Shown: in pieces, positions 1-7,358 of the stretch | Layout of the letters: each line of letters opens with the position of its first letter | How positions within the stretch are numbered: the first letter of the stretch is position 1 | NCBI GenBank assembly: GCA_029931975.1 | Contig: JAOZQY010000033.1 | Span: 1 to 40,728 of the forward strand | DNA: 40,728 bases | From: Bacteroidales bacterium | GTDB taxonomy: Bacteria > Bacteroidota > Bacteroidia > Bacteroidales > GCA-2748055 | Direction: 5' to 3' | The notes under the pieces: generated by a model | Databases searched by the model: none | Told to the model about the DNA's origin: nothing | The model's input: only the letters and a program-made list of their open reading frames with translations | Translations under genes and position numbers: made by a program

Positions 1-23
1 CTTTTAGAGGGTTGTGTTATTAA

Positions 24-473
24 AGCCACCTCCTCAGGGGGTGGTGGTTTACTTGCATGCTCCCAAAGATACCGCATTTTCTCTTTGCGAACATTCTTAT
101 GGAAATGCCTATTTTTAGGCTACCAACTCAGGAGTTCTGATGTTAGTGGTCAAGGGTATTGGCAGAAAACCAATGATGCTATTAAGCTCACTGGAGATAA
201 GCCCTGGAGAATATCAGAGTACTGAAATATGCCCGTTTGCAAAATATGATGGCATTACTTTTAGCAGTGTTTTATTTTGTAGCTGTTGTGCTCGATCAAA
301 CTATAATGGCCAGTCATATCCTCAAAAGTGCTAAACGGGTCTTTGGGATACCTGATTTTAAGTATTATGCACTCAGAGATGGATTAGGGAATTTTTTTTT
401 TCGTTTTCCGGGTCAATTGAAAAAACAAATCGGAATATACCAATCTCAGCTCAGCTTTGGCTTAGGCTAAATT
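24..473 (+). pseudogene. IS4-type transposase, 3' remnant, frameshifted
   Basis: Broken C-terminal part of an IS4-superfamily DDE transposase. Three frames must be joined to read it. Frame 3 from about 24 to 137 gives a piece ending PIFRLPTQEF then a stop. The frame starting at 140 gives LVVKGIGRKPMMLL. Frame 3 again from about 210 to 470 gives IRVLKYARLQNMMALLLAVF and, further on, KRVFGIPDFKYYAL. The motifs LVV(V)KG-G--PMMLL, RLQNMMAL and K-FGIPDF-YYAL are, from memory, a familiar C-terminal series in this transposase group. The stretch that normally holds YLTRWRIEE, with the catalytic Glu, is missing between the second and third pieces, so an internal deletion accompanies the frameshifts. 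The upstream part lies outside the window. It cannot make an active transposase. The family call rests on recalled motifs, not a search. Confidence 0.68.
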
Positions 474-748
474 TTGGGGTATGTCTAACGGAAAAATACA
501 TTGACGGTTCTCGAATCGTATGTGGGGAAAAGATATAAATTATCAGTTTATTATGCTAATATGTTAATAAATGGATAAATAATATCCATGAATAGATATT
601 TACTATCCAAATGCATGCTAAAAAGGTTAATAAATGGATAATATATATCTATTGTTGGTGATTTAGTGGGCCCGATGCCCCAGTAAGGACAGCATCAAAT
701 ATGCATTGATTATATTTGCATATAGAATTGGAATTAAACAACATCCTT
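474..748. other. AT-rich intergenic region upstream of the exported-protein gene
   Basis: No gene is seen here. The left part follows the transposase remnant. The middle, about 540-650, is very AT-rich and carries the repeats described separately. The right part is the 5' region of the small exported-protein gene. No convincing TAnnTTTG promoter box was identified. Confidence 0.6.
563..641. repeat. 16-bp direct repeat pair with internal palindrome
   Basis: GTTAATAAATGGATAA occurs exactly at 563-578 and again at 626-641, so the copies start 63 bp apart. The first copy runs into a palindrome: ATGGATA at 571-577, a 5-base spacer, then TATCCAT at 583-589. Another TATCC lies at 604-608. The arrangement could be operator sites for the gene starting at 749, or terminal debris from an insertion element next to the transposase remnant. 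Which one cannot be decided from the sequence. Confidence 0.6.
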
Positions 749-1150
749 ATGAAGCGAAAAACAATTTTGACTGCAGTTTTGCTTGTTCTCTTTGGGATAG
801 TAATATATGCCCAGGATCAGAAAGTTACGGTGAAGATCACCGATCTAAATAAAGTGACCACTACCATTCAGAATGCCTCCACATCATCCTCTAACTGCGG
901 CTCGTCGGAATTCCCCGTATATCAGGGTTCCAGCCTGACTAACCTGGAATTTGCCGATCTGACCTGGATCAGTGTCCGTCACGACCTCACTCCCAGCGAT
1001 CCGAATTATAAAAAAGTCGAGATAACTTTTAAGGATGGTAAAACAGCGATCTATGAGATGGTCAAATACATCCGTTTCACCGGCACAACAGAAGAGGGAA
1101 ACTTTGCCATAATGGTCAAGGAGATCAATACCATTGAGATTGTTCAGTAG
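749..1150 (+). CDS. Small exported protein of unknown function
   Basis: A 133-residue protein that I do not recognise as a named family. The start at 749 is preferred over an in-frame ATG-less upstream extension at 716, because residues 1-22 then form a clean signal peptide (MKRK, hydrophobic core, ending IYAQ). The mature part carries a polar Ser/Asn-rich stretch (ASTSSSNCGSSE), a DLTWISVRHD segment, and repeated beta-strand-like stretches with KDGKTAIYEMVKYIRFTG and a closing INTIEIVQ. It is probably a small all-beta periplasmic or surface protein. It converges on the acyl-protein synthetase gene with 14 bp between them. Only one Cys remains after cleavage, so a structural disulfide within the monomer is not possible. 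Confidence 0.6.
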   Translation: MKRKTILTAVLLVLFGIVIYAQDQKVTVKITDLNKVTTTIQNASTSSSNCGSSEFPVYQGSSLTNLEFADLTWISVRHDLTPSDPNYKKVEITFKDGKTAIYEMVKYIRFTGTTEEGNFAIMVKEINTIEIVQ

Positions 1151-1164
1151 CCTTAGTGAAAGAA

Positions 1165-2154
1165 TCAAATCACCATCAAATTGCAGCCCCTGATATCGGA
1201 ATGGTCAAACCGGCCTATCACCTCGAAACTCCCATCCGGGTATGCTTTTCCCAGATCGCCTGTGGCAATAAACGAACAGCTGTATAGATTGGTCAGATCG
1301 ATAATATTGATGCCGCCCGACTGACCTGCACAGAGCAGGGAGAATGGATCATTTGGATCGCGGATCAGGATCTTCATCCAGGGAGGAGAGTAAAAACGAC
1401 CTTCACCGCTGGAGTATGCCTGGGAGAGCAGTTCTGTCATGCCATATTCGGAGTGAATATTTTTGACCCCAAAGGCTTCTTTGAGTTGCTCATGAAGTTC
1501 TGTTCTGACCATCTCCAGCCGCCTTCCTTTCATCCCGCCGGTTTCCATGAGGATGATATGCGAACCCAGTTCCATTGCAAAAGACTCTGCCAGGTCCAGC
1601 AAAGCAAAGCTGACACTCACCAGGAGGGTGGCCTGCCTATCCAGCTTCCGTTTTTTCAGTATGGATGAAAGCTCCTCCAGGTTGTCCAGGTAAAAACCGC
1701 TTTCGGCGTGTCCCGACTGCCTGATCAGCTGGTCCATCATATGAACCAGGGACGAGCCTTTACGCTCCAGGTAAGAGGGAAGCAGTGCCAGGATACAGTA
1801 TTGGCCGGGATCACCGTAGAAGAACTGAAAGCCCCTTGTAAAACTCTCCCTGTAGAGTGAAGCATCTGCAACAAAATGCCGGGAAGGAGCCAAACCCGAG
1901 GTGCCACTGCTTTCAAAAATCACTTTGGCATTTTTATCTTCCGTCAGCACTGTATGTGATTTAAAAAATTCAATGGGAAGGAAAGGGATCTTTTCCACCT
2001 CTGTAATCCTTGAAGGATCCACACGAAGCGCAGCAAGGTAGTCGCGGTACACCGGAACATGCTTTGCCTGGTAATAAAAAACCTCCAGGGCGCTGGCCCT
2101 GAAGGTTCTTTCATCTTTGATATTAAAAATATCTTTTATTAAAGCCTGTTCCAT
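1165..2154 (-). CDS. LuxE/CapK-like acyl-protein synthetase (ANL-type)
   Basis: 329 residues resembling the LuxE acyl-protein synthetase domain (PF04443). In luciferase systems LuxE activates a fatty acid as acyl-AMP and carries it on a cysteine. Seen here: the nucleotide-binding loop FESSGTSG at about residues 79-86, HSEYGMTELLSQ at about 236-247, TGDLG at about 297-301 and GRFDHSDIRGCN near the C-terminus. These are ANL-type adenylating-enzyme signatures. No luxC or luxD partner is nearby, so a luminescence role is not supported. The gene starts 3 bp after the pgk stop codon, so it is very likely co-transcribed with pgk and translationally coupled to it. The natural acid substrate is unknown. 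A carboxylate-activating role in cell-surface or polysaccharide modification is possible but is inference only. Confidence 0.75.
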   Translation of the reverse strand: MEQALIKDIFNIKDERTFRASALEVFYYQAKHVPVYRDYLAALRVDPSRITEVEKIPFLPIEFFKSHTVLTEDKNAKVIFESSGTSGLAPSRHFVADASLYRESFTRGFQFFYGDPGQYCILALLPSYLERKGSSLVHMMDQLIRQSGHAESGFYLDNLEELSSILKKRKLDRQATLLVSVSFALLDLAESFAMELGSHIILMETGGMKGRRLEMVRTELHEQLKEAFGVKNIHSEYGMTELLSQAYSSGEGRFYSPPWMKILIRDPNDPFSLLCAGQSGGINIIDLTNLYSCSFIATGDLGKAYPDGSFEVIGRFDHSDIRGCNLMVI

Positions 2155-2157
2155 TTC

Positions 2158-3375
2158 TTATCCCCTGATGGCCTTGATGCCCGGGAGTGTCTTGCCTTCA
2201 ATATACTCCAGCATGGCTCCACCACCTGTGGATACATAACTTACCTGATCGGCCAGCCCGAATTTATTTACAGCTGCCACAGAGTCGCCACCACCCACCA
2301 GGCTGAAGGCTCCCTGAGCAGTCGATTCGGCTATGGCCTGTGCAATGCTTACGGTTCCCTTCTGAAAATTGGGCATTTCAAAGACTCCCATGGGACCGTT
2401 CCAGAGAATGGTTTTCGAGTTCATTATCACCTCACTAAGCAGCTTTATGGATTCGGGTCCGATATCCAGACCCATAAATCCTACCTTCCCGCTGTCAATG
2501 TCAGCACCCTCGGTATTGGCTTCATTATCAAATTTATCGGCCAGTACCTGGTCCACCGGAAGGATCAGATTGACTCCTTTGGCTTCTGCCTTTTTTACCA
2601 GCTCAGCGGCCACATCCAGCTTGTCCTCTTCGCAAAGTGAGTTTCCAATCTCTCCTCCGCGGGCCTTGATAAAGGTGTAGGTCATCCCTCCACCAATAAT
2701 CAGGTTATCTACTTTGTCGAGCAGGTTTTCAATGACCTGGATCTTATCGCTAACCTTGGCGCCTCCCATAATGGCTGTCATGGGCTTTTCAGAATTGTGT
2801 AGCACCTTGTCCATGGCTTCGATCTCTTTGTTAATCAGGAATCCGAACATTCTGGATCCTTCATCGAAGAAGTCAGCAATAACAGCCGTAGAGGCATGTG
2901 CGCGGTGTGCTGTACCAAAAGCGTCATTTACATAAACATCGGCATATTTGGAGAGTTTTTCAGCAAAGGCCCTGGTGGCCACTTTCTCCTCATCGGTCTT
3001 CACTTTGTTTTCGGCTGTGTAGAAACGAAGGTTTTCCAGGAGTAATACTTCACCGGGTTTCAGTGCGGCAGATTTGGCAACAGCTTCTTCGCCCACACAA
3101 TCATTTGCAAACTGGATATCAACACCCGCGAGGCGCGAAAGAGCGGGAATCACATGTTTCAGAGAAAACTTCTCTTCTGGTCCGGATTTCGGACGGCCAA
3201 GGTGGGACATAAGAATGGCTGAACCACCATCCTGTAATACCTTTTTTATGGTGGGCAGGGCTCCACGAATTCTGGTGTCGTCACTTACTTCGTACTGTGC
3301 TCCCAGTGGCACATTAAAATCAACTCTGATGATGGCTTTTTTTCCTGCAAAGCTATAATTGTCAATCATTTGCAT
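2158..3375 (-). CDS. pgk: Phosphoglycerate kinase
   Basis: Transfers the 1-phosphate of 1,3-bisphosphoglycerate to ADP in glycolysis, in the cytosol. With the start at 3375 the protein has 405 residues, normal for the family. A start at 3369 (MIDNYSF, 403 residues) is equally possible. The frame stays open to 3483, but those extra 36 residues match nothing in PGK and run into the divergent holB gene, so they are excluded. Seen: RVDFNVPL near residues 17-24, SHLGRPK, the LLENLRF segment, [11 protein letters not shown], the [11 protein letters not shown] loop and the C-terminal [10 protein letters not shown] phosphate-binding glycine-rich loop. It is the first gene of a two-gene operon with the LuxE-like gene. 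No Shine-Dalgarno sequence is evident, which is common in this phylum. Confidence 0.96.
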   Translation of the reverse strand: MQMIDNYSFAGKKAIIRVDFNVPLGAQYEVSDDTRIRGALPTIKKVLQDGGSAILMSHLGRPKSGPEEKFSLKHVIPALSRLAGVDIQFANDCVGEEAVAKSAALKPGEVLLLENLRFYTAENKVKTDEEKVATRAFAEKLSKYADVYVNDAFGTAHRAHASTAVIADFFDEGSRMFGFLINKEIEAMDKVLHNSEKPMTAIMGGAKVSDKIQVIENLLDKVDNLIIGGGMTYTFIKARGGEIGNSLCEEDKLDVAAELVKKAEAKGVNLILPVDQVLADKFDNEANTEGADIDSGKVGFMGLDIGPESIKLLSEVIMNSKTILWNGPMGVFEMPNFQKGTVSIAQAIAESTAQGAFSLVGGGDSVAAVNKFGLADQVSYVSTGGGAMLEYIEGKTLPGIKAIRG

Positions 3376-3440
3376 ATTATTATATTTTAAGTAACATTGT
3401 TCAGTTTCGATAAGGAATCCCAAAGGTAAAAAAGAAATTC

Positions 3441-3448
3441 TACATTTA
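3441..3448 (+). promoter_or_regulatory. Possible -7 box for holB
   Basis: TACATTTA lies 15 bp before the holB ATG and differs from the Bacteroidota -7 consensus TAnnTTTG at one position. No clear TTG -33 element is found at the expected distance. The short interval 3376-3463 must also hold the divergent pgk promoter. Confidence 0.3.
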
Positions 3449-3463
3449 CAGTTTGAAAGGACA

Positions 3464-4609
3464 ATGTTGTTTAAAGAGATCATAGGTCAGAGGGAAGTAA
3501 AACAGAAACTTCTAAGCTTGGTAAAGAACGACCGCACCCCCCATGCAATGATGTTATTCGGGCCCGGGGGAACCGGTAAGTTGCCCCTGGCGATTGCCAT
3601 GGCTCAATACCTGGCATGTACCAACAGGCAGGAGAATGATTCATGTGGAGTCTGTTCTTCCTGTATTAAGTTTGGCAAGCTTGTTCATCCGGATCTTCAT
3701 TTTGCGGTTCCGGTAATGAGAACCGGTTCTATGTCAACTCCACCGGTCAGTGATGACTATGCCGAAAGCTGGAGGGAAGCACTGCTGGGCGATCCTTACC
3801 TTACGGAAAACCAGTGGTACGAAGCGCTTGGTGCGGAGAACAAACAGGGTATAATTAATGTAAAAGAGAGTGAAGCCATCATCCGGAAGCTTGGTTTCAA
3901 ACCCTATGAGTCGGAGTACAGGATGATAGTTATCTGGTTACCCGAAAAAATGAATCAAAGTGCTGCCAACAAATTGTTGAAGCTGATCGAAGAGCCACCT
4001 GCAAAGACGCTGATTCTGATGGTTTCGGATCATCCGGATAAGCTTCTTCCCACCATTCTGAGCCGGACGCAGTTGCTTCATGTGCCACCCATTTCGGATG
4101 CAGCTGTCAGAGAGGGTCTGATGCAGATTGAGCAGAAAGACCAGCAAATGGTTGAAGATGCAGTGAGCAGAGCCAACGGCAATTTCAGCATGGCCCTGCA
4201 GACACTACGTCAAGACGAGATGGAACGCCATCTTTTCGATTTATTTACCGAGTTGATGAGGCTCTGTTATGCAAGGGATATTATTGAGATCAATGGATGG
4301 GTCGAACGCGTGGCAGGAGCGGGTCGTGAGAGACAGAAGCAATTGATCGATTATTCATTGCGCCTGCTTCGGGAAAATTTTATACTTCATTTGAATAATG
4401 AGACACTGAACTATATGTCGGCCAAGGAATTGGCATTTTCAACCCGGTTCAGCCCCTTTATCCATAATGGAAATGTTCACGCATTGGTAGAAGCCTTTAA
4501 TCTGGCCGGAAACCATATCGAGGCCAATGGGAATCCCAGGATCGTATTGATGGATCTTTCCATCGGGACAATCAAGTTGTTAATGCAGAAAGCTCCCTCT
4601 GCTGACTGA
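3464..4609 (+). CDS. holB: DNA polymerase III delta'/clamp-loader ATPase subunit
   Basis: A 381-residue clamp-loader AAA+ protein. Walker A GPGGTGK is at residues 33-39. A zinc-module cysteine set follows at C52, C61, C64 and C67. The sensor/SRC-like region reads [15 protein letters not shown], then [12 protein letters not shown]. The protein ends after a helical collar-like region, without the long C-terminal extension of tau. The role is loading the sliding clamp at the replication fork as delta' in the DnaX complex. The Walker A sequence being intact is not unusual for Bacteroidota HolB-like proteins, so the choice between HolB and a short DnaX paralogue rests on length and gene context. 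HolB followed by ricT and gldH is an order I associate with this phylum. Confidence 0.88.
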   Translation: MLFKEIIGQREVKQKLLSLVKNDRTPHAMMLFGPGGTGKLPLAIAMAQYLACTNRQENDSCGVCSSCIKFGKLVHPDLHFAVPVMRTGSMSTPPVSDDYAESWREALLGDPYLTENQWYEALGAENKQGIINVKESEAIIRKLGFKPYESEYRMIVIWLPEKMNQSAANKLLKLIEEPPAKTLILMVSDHPDKLLPTILSRTQLLHVPPISDAAVREGLMQIEQKDQQMVEDAVSRANGNFSMALQTLRQDEMERHLFDLFTELMRLCYARDIIEINGWVERVAGAGRERQKQLIDYSLRLLRENFILHLNNETLNYMSAKELAFSTRFSPFIHNGNVHALVEAFNLAGNHIEANGNPRIVLMDLSIGTIKLLMQKAPSAD

Positions 4610-4637
4610 TCCTGTTTTGAATTAAGAACTGAATCTC

Positions 4638-4645
4638 TATTTTTG
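4638..4645 (+). promoter_or_regulatory. -7 box directly before ricT
   Basis: TATTTTTG is an exact match to TAnnTTTG, and its last base is only 4 bp before the ATG at 4650. If used, transcription would begin at or next to the start codon, giving a leaderless message. The alternative is that ricT is read through from holB, whose stop is 40 bp upstream. Confidence 0.4.
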
Positions 4646-4649
4646 CACT

Positions 4650-5798
4650 ATGGAAAGCCTGAAAGCGAGAGGTTGTTGTAATGAAAAGCAGTTGGAGGTC
4701 AATGAAGATAACCTGGAACGGATCGATTCCTATTTCAATGGTTGTTCCAAGCTGGAATCATACAACTGGTTAAGAGAAGTGTCGGACATGGATATCCCTG
4801 AACTTGTGGAAGTCCGGTTTAAAAATACAAGGAAGAGTTTTTACAGGAATGTAAATGAGCTGAGGCTTAAGCGGGGCGATATTGTGGCAGTGGAAGCATC
4901 ACCGGGACATGATATTGGAATTATATCCCTGGCCGGAGAAATTGTAGAAAAGCAGCAATATAGAGCCAAATACCCTGGAAGCAGGGAGGAGCTGAGAAAA
5001 GTATATCGAAAGGCAAAGCAGGCCGATATTGATAAATGGAAGGAGGCCATCTCCAAGGAAGAGGAAACCATGCTACAAAGCAGAAAGATGGCACATGACC
5101 TTGGCCTGAATATGAAGATCGGCGATGTGGAGTACCAGGGCGACAGTACCAAGGCCATTTTCTATTATATTGCCGATGAGCGGGTCGACTTCCGGGAATT
5201 GATAAAAGTGTTGGCCGAAACATTCAGGATCCGGATCGAAATGAAGCAGATAGGTGCCAGGCAGGAAGCTGGCAGGATCGGTGGAATCGGCACCTGCGGC
5301 AGGGAGCTTTGCTGTTCAACCTTCGTAAGTAATTTCGTTTCGGTTAGTACCCATTCGGCTCGTGTTCAGGAAGTAGCACTGAATCCGCAGAAACTGGCTG
5401 GTCAGTGTGGAAAACTGAAGTGCTGTCTCAATTATGAACTGGCCGGGTATGAAGATGCCAGAAAGCATTTTCCCGATACCAGGATTATATTGAAAACCAG
5501 GCAGGGAAATGCCTACCACCTGAAAACAGATGTTTTCCGTGGCATTTTGTGGTATGGAACCGGAGATGCCGGGGGGCAGGCTCTTATACCCGTTCCTGCC
5601 GAAAGGGTGGCGGCAATACAGGAAATGAACAGGAAAGATAAGCTTCCGGATGAACTTGTTGAGATAAGCATTCCTGACAGTGCAGAACGCCTGGAGTATA
5701 CCAATGGAGCAGGAGAAGAATCTCTTACCCGTTTTGAAAAGGACAGGCCAAAGAAGAAAAAGAAAAAACGACCCCCAAGGAATTTCCGGAGAAAATAA
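4650..5798 (+). CDS. ricT: PSP1-domain protein RicT/YaaT
   Basis: 382 residues with the PSP1 C-terminal domain. In Bacillus the homologue (YaaT/RicT) forms the RicAFT complex, which carries Fe-S clusters and affects RNase Y function; its job in Bacteroidota is not established. Cysteines seen in the core: C216, C221 and C222 (GTCGRELCCSTF), then C253, C258 and C259 (GQCGKLKCCLNYE). These are the expected Fe-S ligand region. The N-terminal ~50 residues are acidic and variable. The C-terminal tail ends in a run of lysine and arginine (about residues 366-382), probably RNA- or membrane-binding, though that is inference. Its stop overlaps the gldH start by one base, so the two are translated together. 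Confidence 0.9.
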   Translation: MESLKARGCCNEKQLEVNEDNLERIDSYFNGCSKLESYNWLREVSDMDIPELVEVRFKNTRKSFYRNVNELRLKRGDIVAVEASPGHDIGIISLAGEIVEKQQYRAKYPGSREELRKVYRKAKQADIDKWKEAISKEEETMLQSRKMAHDLGLNMKIGDVEYQGDSTKAIFYYIADERVDFRELIKVLAETFRIRIEMKQIGARQEAGRIGGIGTCGRELCCSTFVSNFVSVSTHSARVQEVALNPQKLAGQCGKLKCCLNYELAGYEDARKHFPDTRIILKTRQGNAYHLKTDVFRGILWYGTGDAGGQALIPVPAERVAAIQEMNRKDKLPDELVEISIPDSAERLEYTNGAGEESLTRFEKDRPKKKKKKRPPRNFRRK

Positions 5799-6265
5799 TG
5801 AGATATTCATTCCTAATTGTTCTTATGGTGCTTTTAATGCACACCCTGTCGTGCGATTCCGATATGGTCTACGACCGGTATGAATCTACGGAGCAGGGGG
5901 TGTGGAGCTGGAAGGATGCCATGGAGTTCAAAGCCGACATTTCCGATACGCTAAGCAAACATAACATATATCTGCAGCTTAGGCATACCGTAGAATACCC
6001 CCTGAGTAACCTCTACATGTTTGTGCATGTGAAAGGACCCGGGGGACAGCAACTGACCGATACCATCAATATGATTCTGGCGGAGCCCAGCGGGCAATGG
6101 ACAGGAAAAGGGAATGGTAATATCAGGGAGTTGATGTTTCTCTACAGGAAGCAGACCCGGTTCAGCATTCCGGGCACCTATGTCTTTACCCTTGAACAGG
6201 CAATGAGACAAGAGAAATTGCCTGTAACTAATCTGGGTGTCAGAATAGAACGTAGCAAGCCATAA
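5798..6265 (+). CDS. gldH: Gliding motility lipoprotein GldH
   Basis: 155 residues. Residues 1-18 form a lipoprotein signal peptide ending LMHTLS, with the lipidated Cys at 19. The mature part matches the GldH family: DMVYDRYE near the start, a YPLSNLYMFV strand, ILAEPSGQWTGKGNGN, and FSIPGTYVFTLEQAMR towards the end. GldH was found as a protein needed for gliding in Flavobacterium and is widespread in Bacteroidota, including species not known to glide, so its presence does not prove motility. The start codon shares one base with the ricT stop. A periplasm-facing membrane location is inferred from the lipobox. Confidence 0.88.
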   Translation: MRYSFLIVLMVLLMHTLSCDSDMVYDRYESTEQGVWSWKDAMEFKADISDTLSKHNIYLQLRHTVEYPLSNLYMFVHVKGPGGQQLTDTINMILAEPSGQWTGKGNGNIRELMFLYRKQTRFSIPGTYVFTLEQAMRQEKLPVTNLGVRIERSKP

Positions 6266-6270
6266 GTGTT

Positions 6271-6978
6271 TTGGGAAAGAAAAAATTATCCAGATTCAGG
6301 GAGCTGGAGAGCCTTGAAAGGGTTTATCAACCCCCTCTTGAAGACGTGTTTGAAAAGGATTTTCACCTTAAAGGGAAGTGGTGCAGGGATGTTTTTGGGA
6401 ACGACCATCCATTGATCCTGGAGTTGGGTTGTGGTAAGGGTGAATATACAGTGGGTTTGGCCAGATCTTATCCGGAACAGAATTTCATGGGACTGGATAT
6501 AAAAGGAGCCCGCATATGGACGGGGGCAAAAGCAGCCAATGATGAAGGTCTGGCTAATGTGGCTTTTCTGAGAACGCGAATCGATTTTATCAATTCGTTT
6601 TTTAGCCGGGATGAAGTTGATGAGATATGGATCACCTTCCCCGATCCACAGGAGAAGAGAAGGAGATTGAAAAAGCGTCTCCCAGGGCCCCATTTTCTTA
6701 ACAGCTACAGGGCATTTCTCAAAGACGGGGGGCGGGTTCATCTGAAAACCGATAACCGGCAACTTTATCTGGACACCCTTGAACTGATTCGTTTTAACAA
6801 ACTGGAAGTGGAGCGAAACTCAGCTGATGTTTACAGCGAAGAGTGGGACGATGAGATTGTTCATATCCAGACCTATTATGAAAAACGCTTCCTGGCCGAA
6901 GGCACAGAAATTAACTATATTCGTTTCAGGCTGCCTGCAGGAGGGGAGATCAGAGAGTTGCCCAATGGTTCGGAATAA
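6271..6978 (+). CDS. trmB: tRNA (guanine-N7-)-methyltransferase TrmB
   Basis: 235 residues. It methylates G46 in the tRNA variable loop using S-adenosylmethionine. The SAM-binding motif LELGCGKGEYT is at residues 50-60. The family motif near residue 122 is ITFPDPQEKRRRLKKRL, where the common F-PDPWPK--H-KRRL form has Gln in place of Trp; a PDPQ form is what I recall for Bacteroidota. The start is a TTG at 6271, 5 bp after gldH. It is chosen because MGKKKL-RF is the typical N-terminus and no in-frame ATG lies nearby upstream. The 3' end overlaps the alkyltransferase-like gene by 14 bases. It is part of the gldH-trmB-ATL transcription unit. Confidence 0.92.
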   Translation: MGKKKLSRFRELESLERVYQPPLEDVFEKDFHLKGKWCRDVFGNDHPLILELGCGKGEYTVGLARSYPEQNFMGLDIKGARIWTGAKAANDEGLANVAFLRTRIDFINSFFSRDEVDEIWITFPDPQEKRRRLKKRLPGPHFLNSYRAFLKDGGRVHLKTDNRQLYLDTLELIRFNKLEVERNSADVYSEEWDDEIVHIQTYYEKRFLAEGTEINYIRFRLPAGGEIRELPNGSE

Positions 6979-7303
6979 AGATTTCTTCCAAAGAGTATAT
7001 GATGTGGTGAAATCGGTTCCCGGTGGCAGGGTAACCACCTACGGGGCCATTGCACGTTACCTTGGATCGCCGGGAGCAGCCAGAATGGTTGGATGGGCCA
7101 TGAATCAGAGTTCCACTTTTTCGGAATATGTCCCGGCACACAGGGTGGTGAACCGCACAGGTCTTCTGACCGGGAAACACCATTTTGAAGGCAGCTCACT
7201 CATGCAGGAGCTGCTCGAAAACGAAGGTGCCATTATCAGGGAAAACCGTATCATGAACATGGAGGATATGTACTGGGATCCCATGGAAGAACTGGGGCTA
7301 TGA
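6965..7303 (+). CDS. Alkyltransferase-like (ATL) DNA-binding protein, MGMT family
   Basis: 112 residues with the C-terminal domain fold of O6-methylguanine-DNA methyltransferase. The acceptor motif normally PCHRV is PAHRV at residues 57-61, so the reactive Cys is Ala at 58 and the protein cannot take up an alkyl group. The helix-turn-helix region (TTYGAIARYLGSPGAARMVGWAM) is intact. ATL proteins bind alkylated bases and pass them to nucleotide excision repair, a role known for yeast and bacterial members and inferred here. The start at 6965 (MVRNKDFF) lies inside the trmB 3' end. A longer upstream reading frame exists, but it only mirrors trmB. Confidence 0.88.
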   Translation: MVRNKDFFQRVYDVVKSVPGGRVTTYGAIARYLGSPGAARMVGWAMNQSSTFSEYVPAHRVVNRTGLLTGKHHFEGSSLMQELLENEGAIIRENRIMNMEDMYWDPMEELGL

Positions 7304-7327
7304 ATACTTAATCTAAATAAAAAAAGC

Positions 7328-7335
7328 TATCTTTG
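7328..7335 (+). promoter_or_regulatory. -7 box upstream of mrp/apbC
   Basis: TATCTTTG is an exact TAnnTTTG match 23 bp before the ATG at 7359, in the short gap after the ATL gene. No strong -33 TTG was seen at about 20 bp upstream. Confidence 0.5.
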
Positions 7336-7358
7336 GGCAATTAAATTTTGAGTGAATC

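Noticed and set aside
3376-3483. 36-residue N-terminal extension of PGK
   Set aside because: Sequence unlike any PGK N-terminus and overlapping the divergent holB start; it is an open stretch, not coding.
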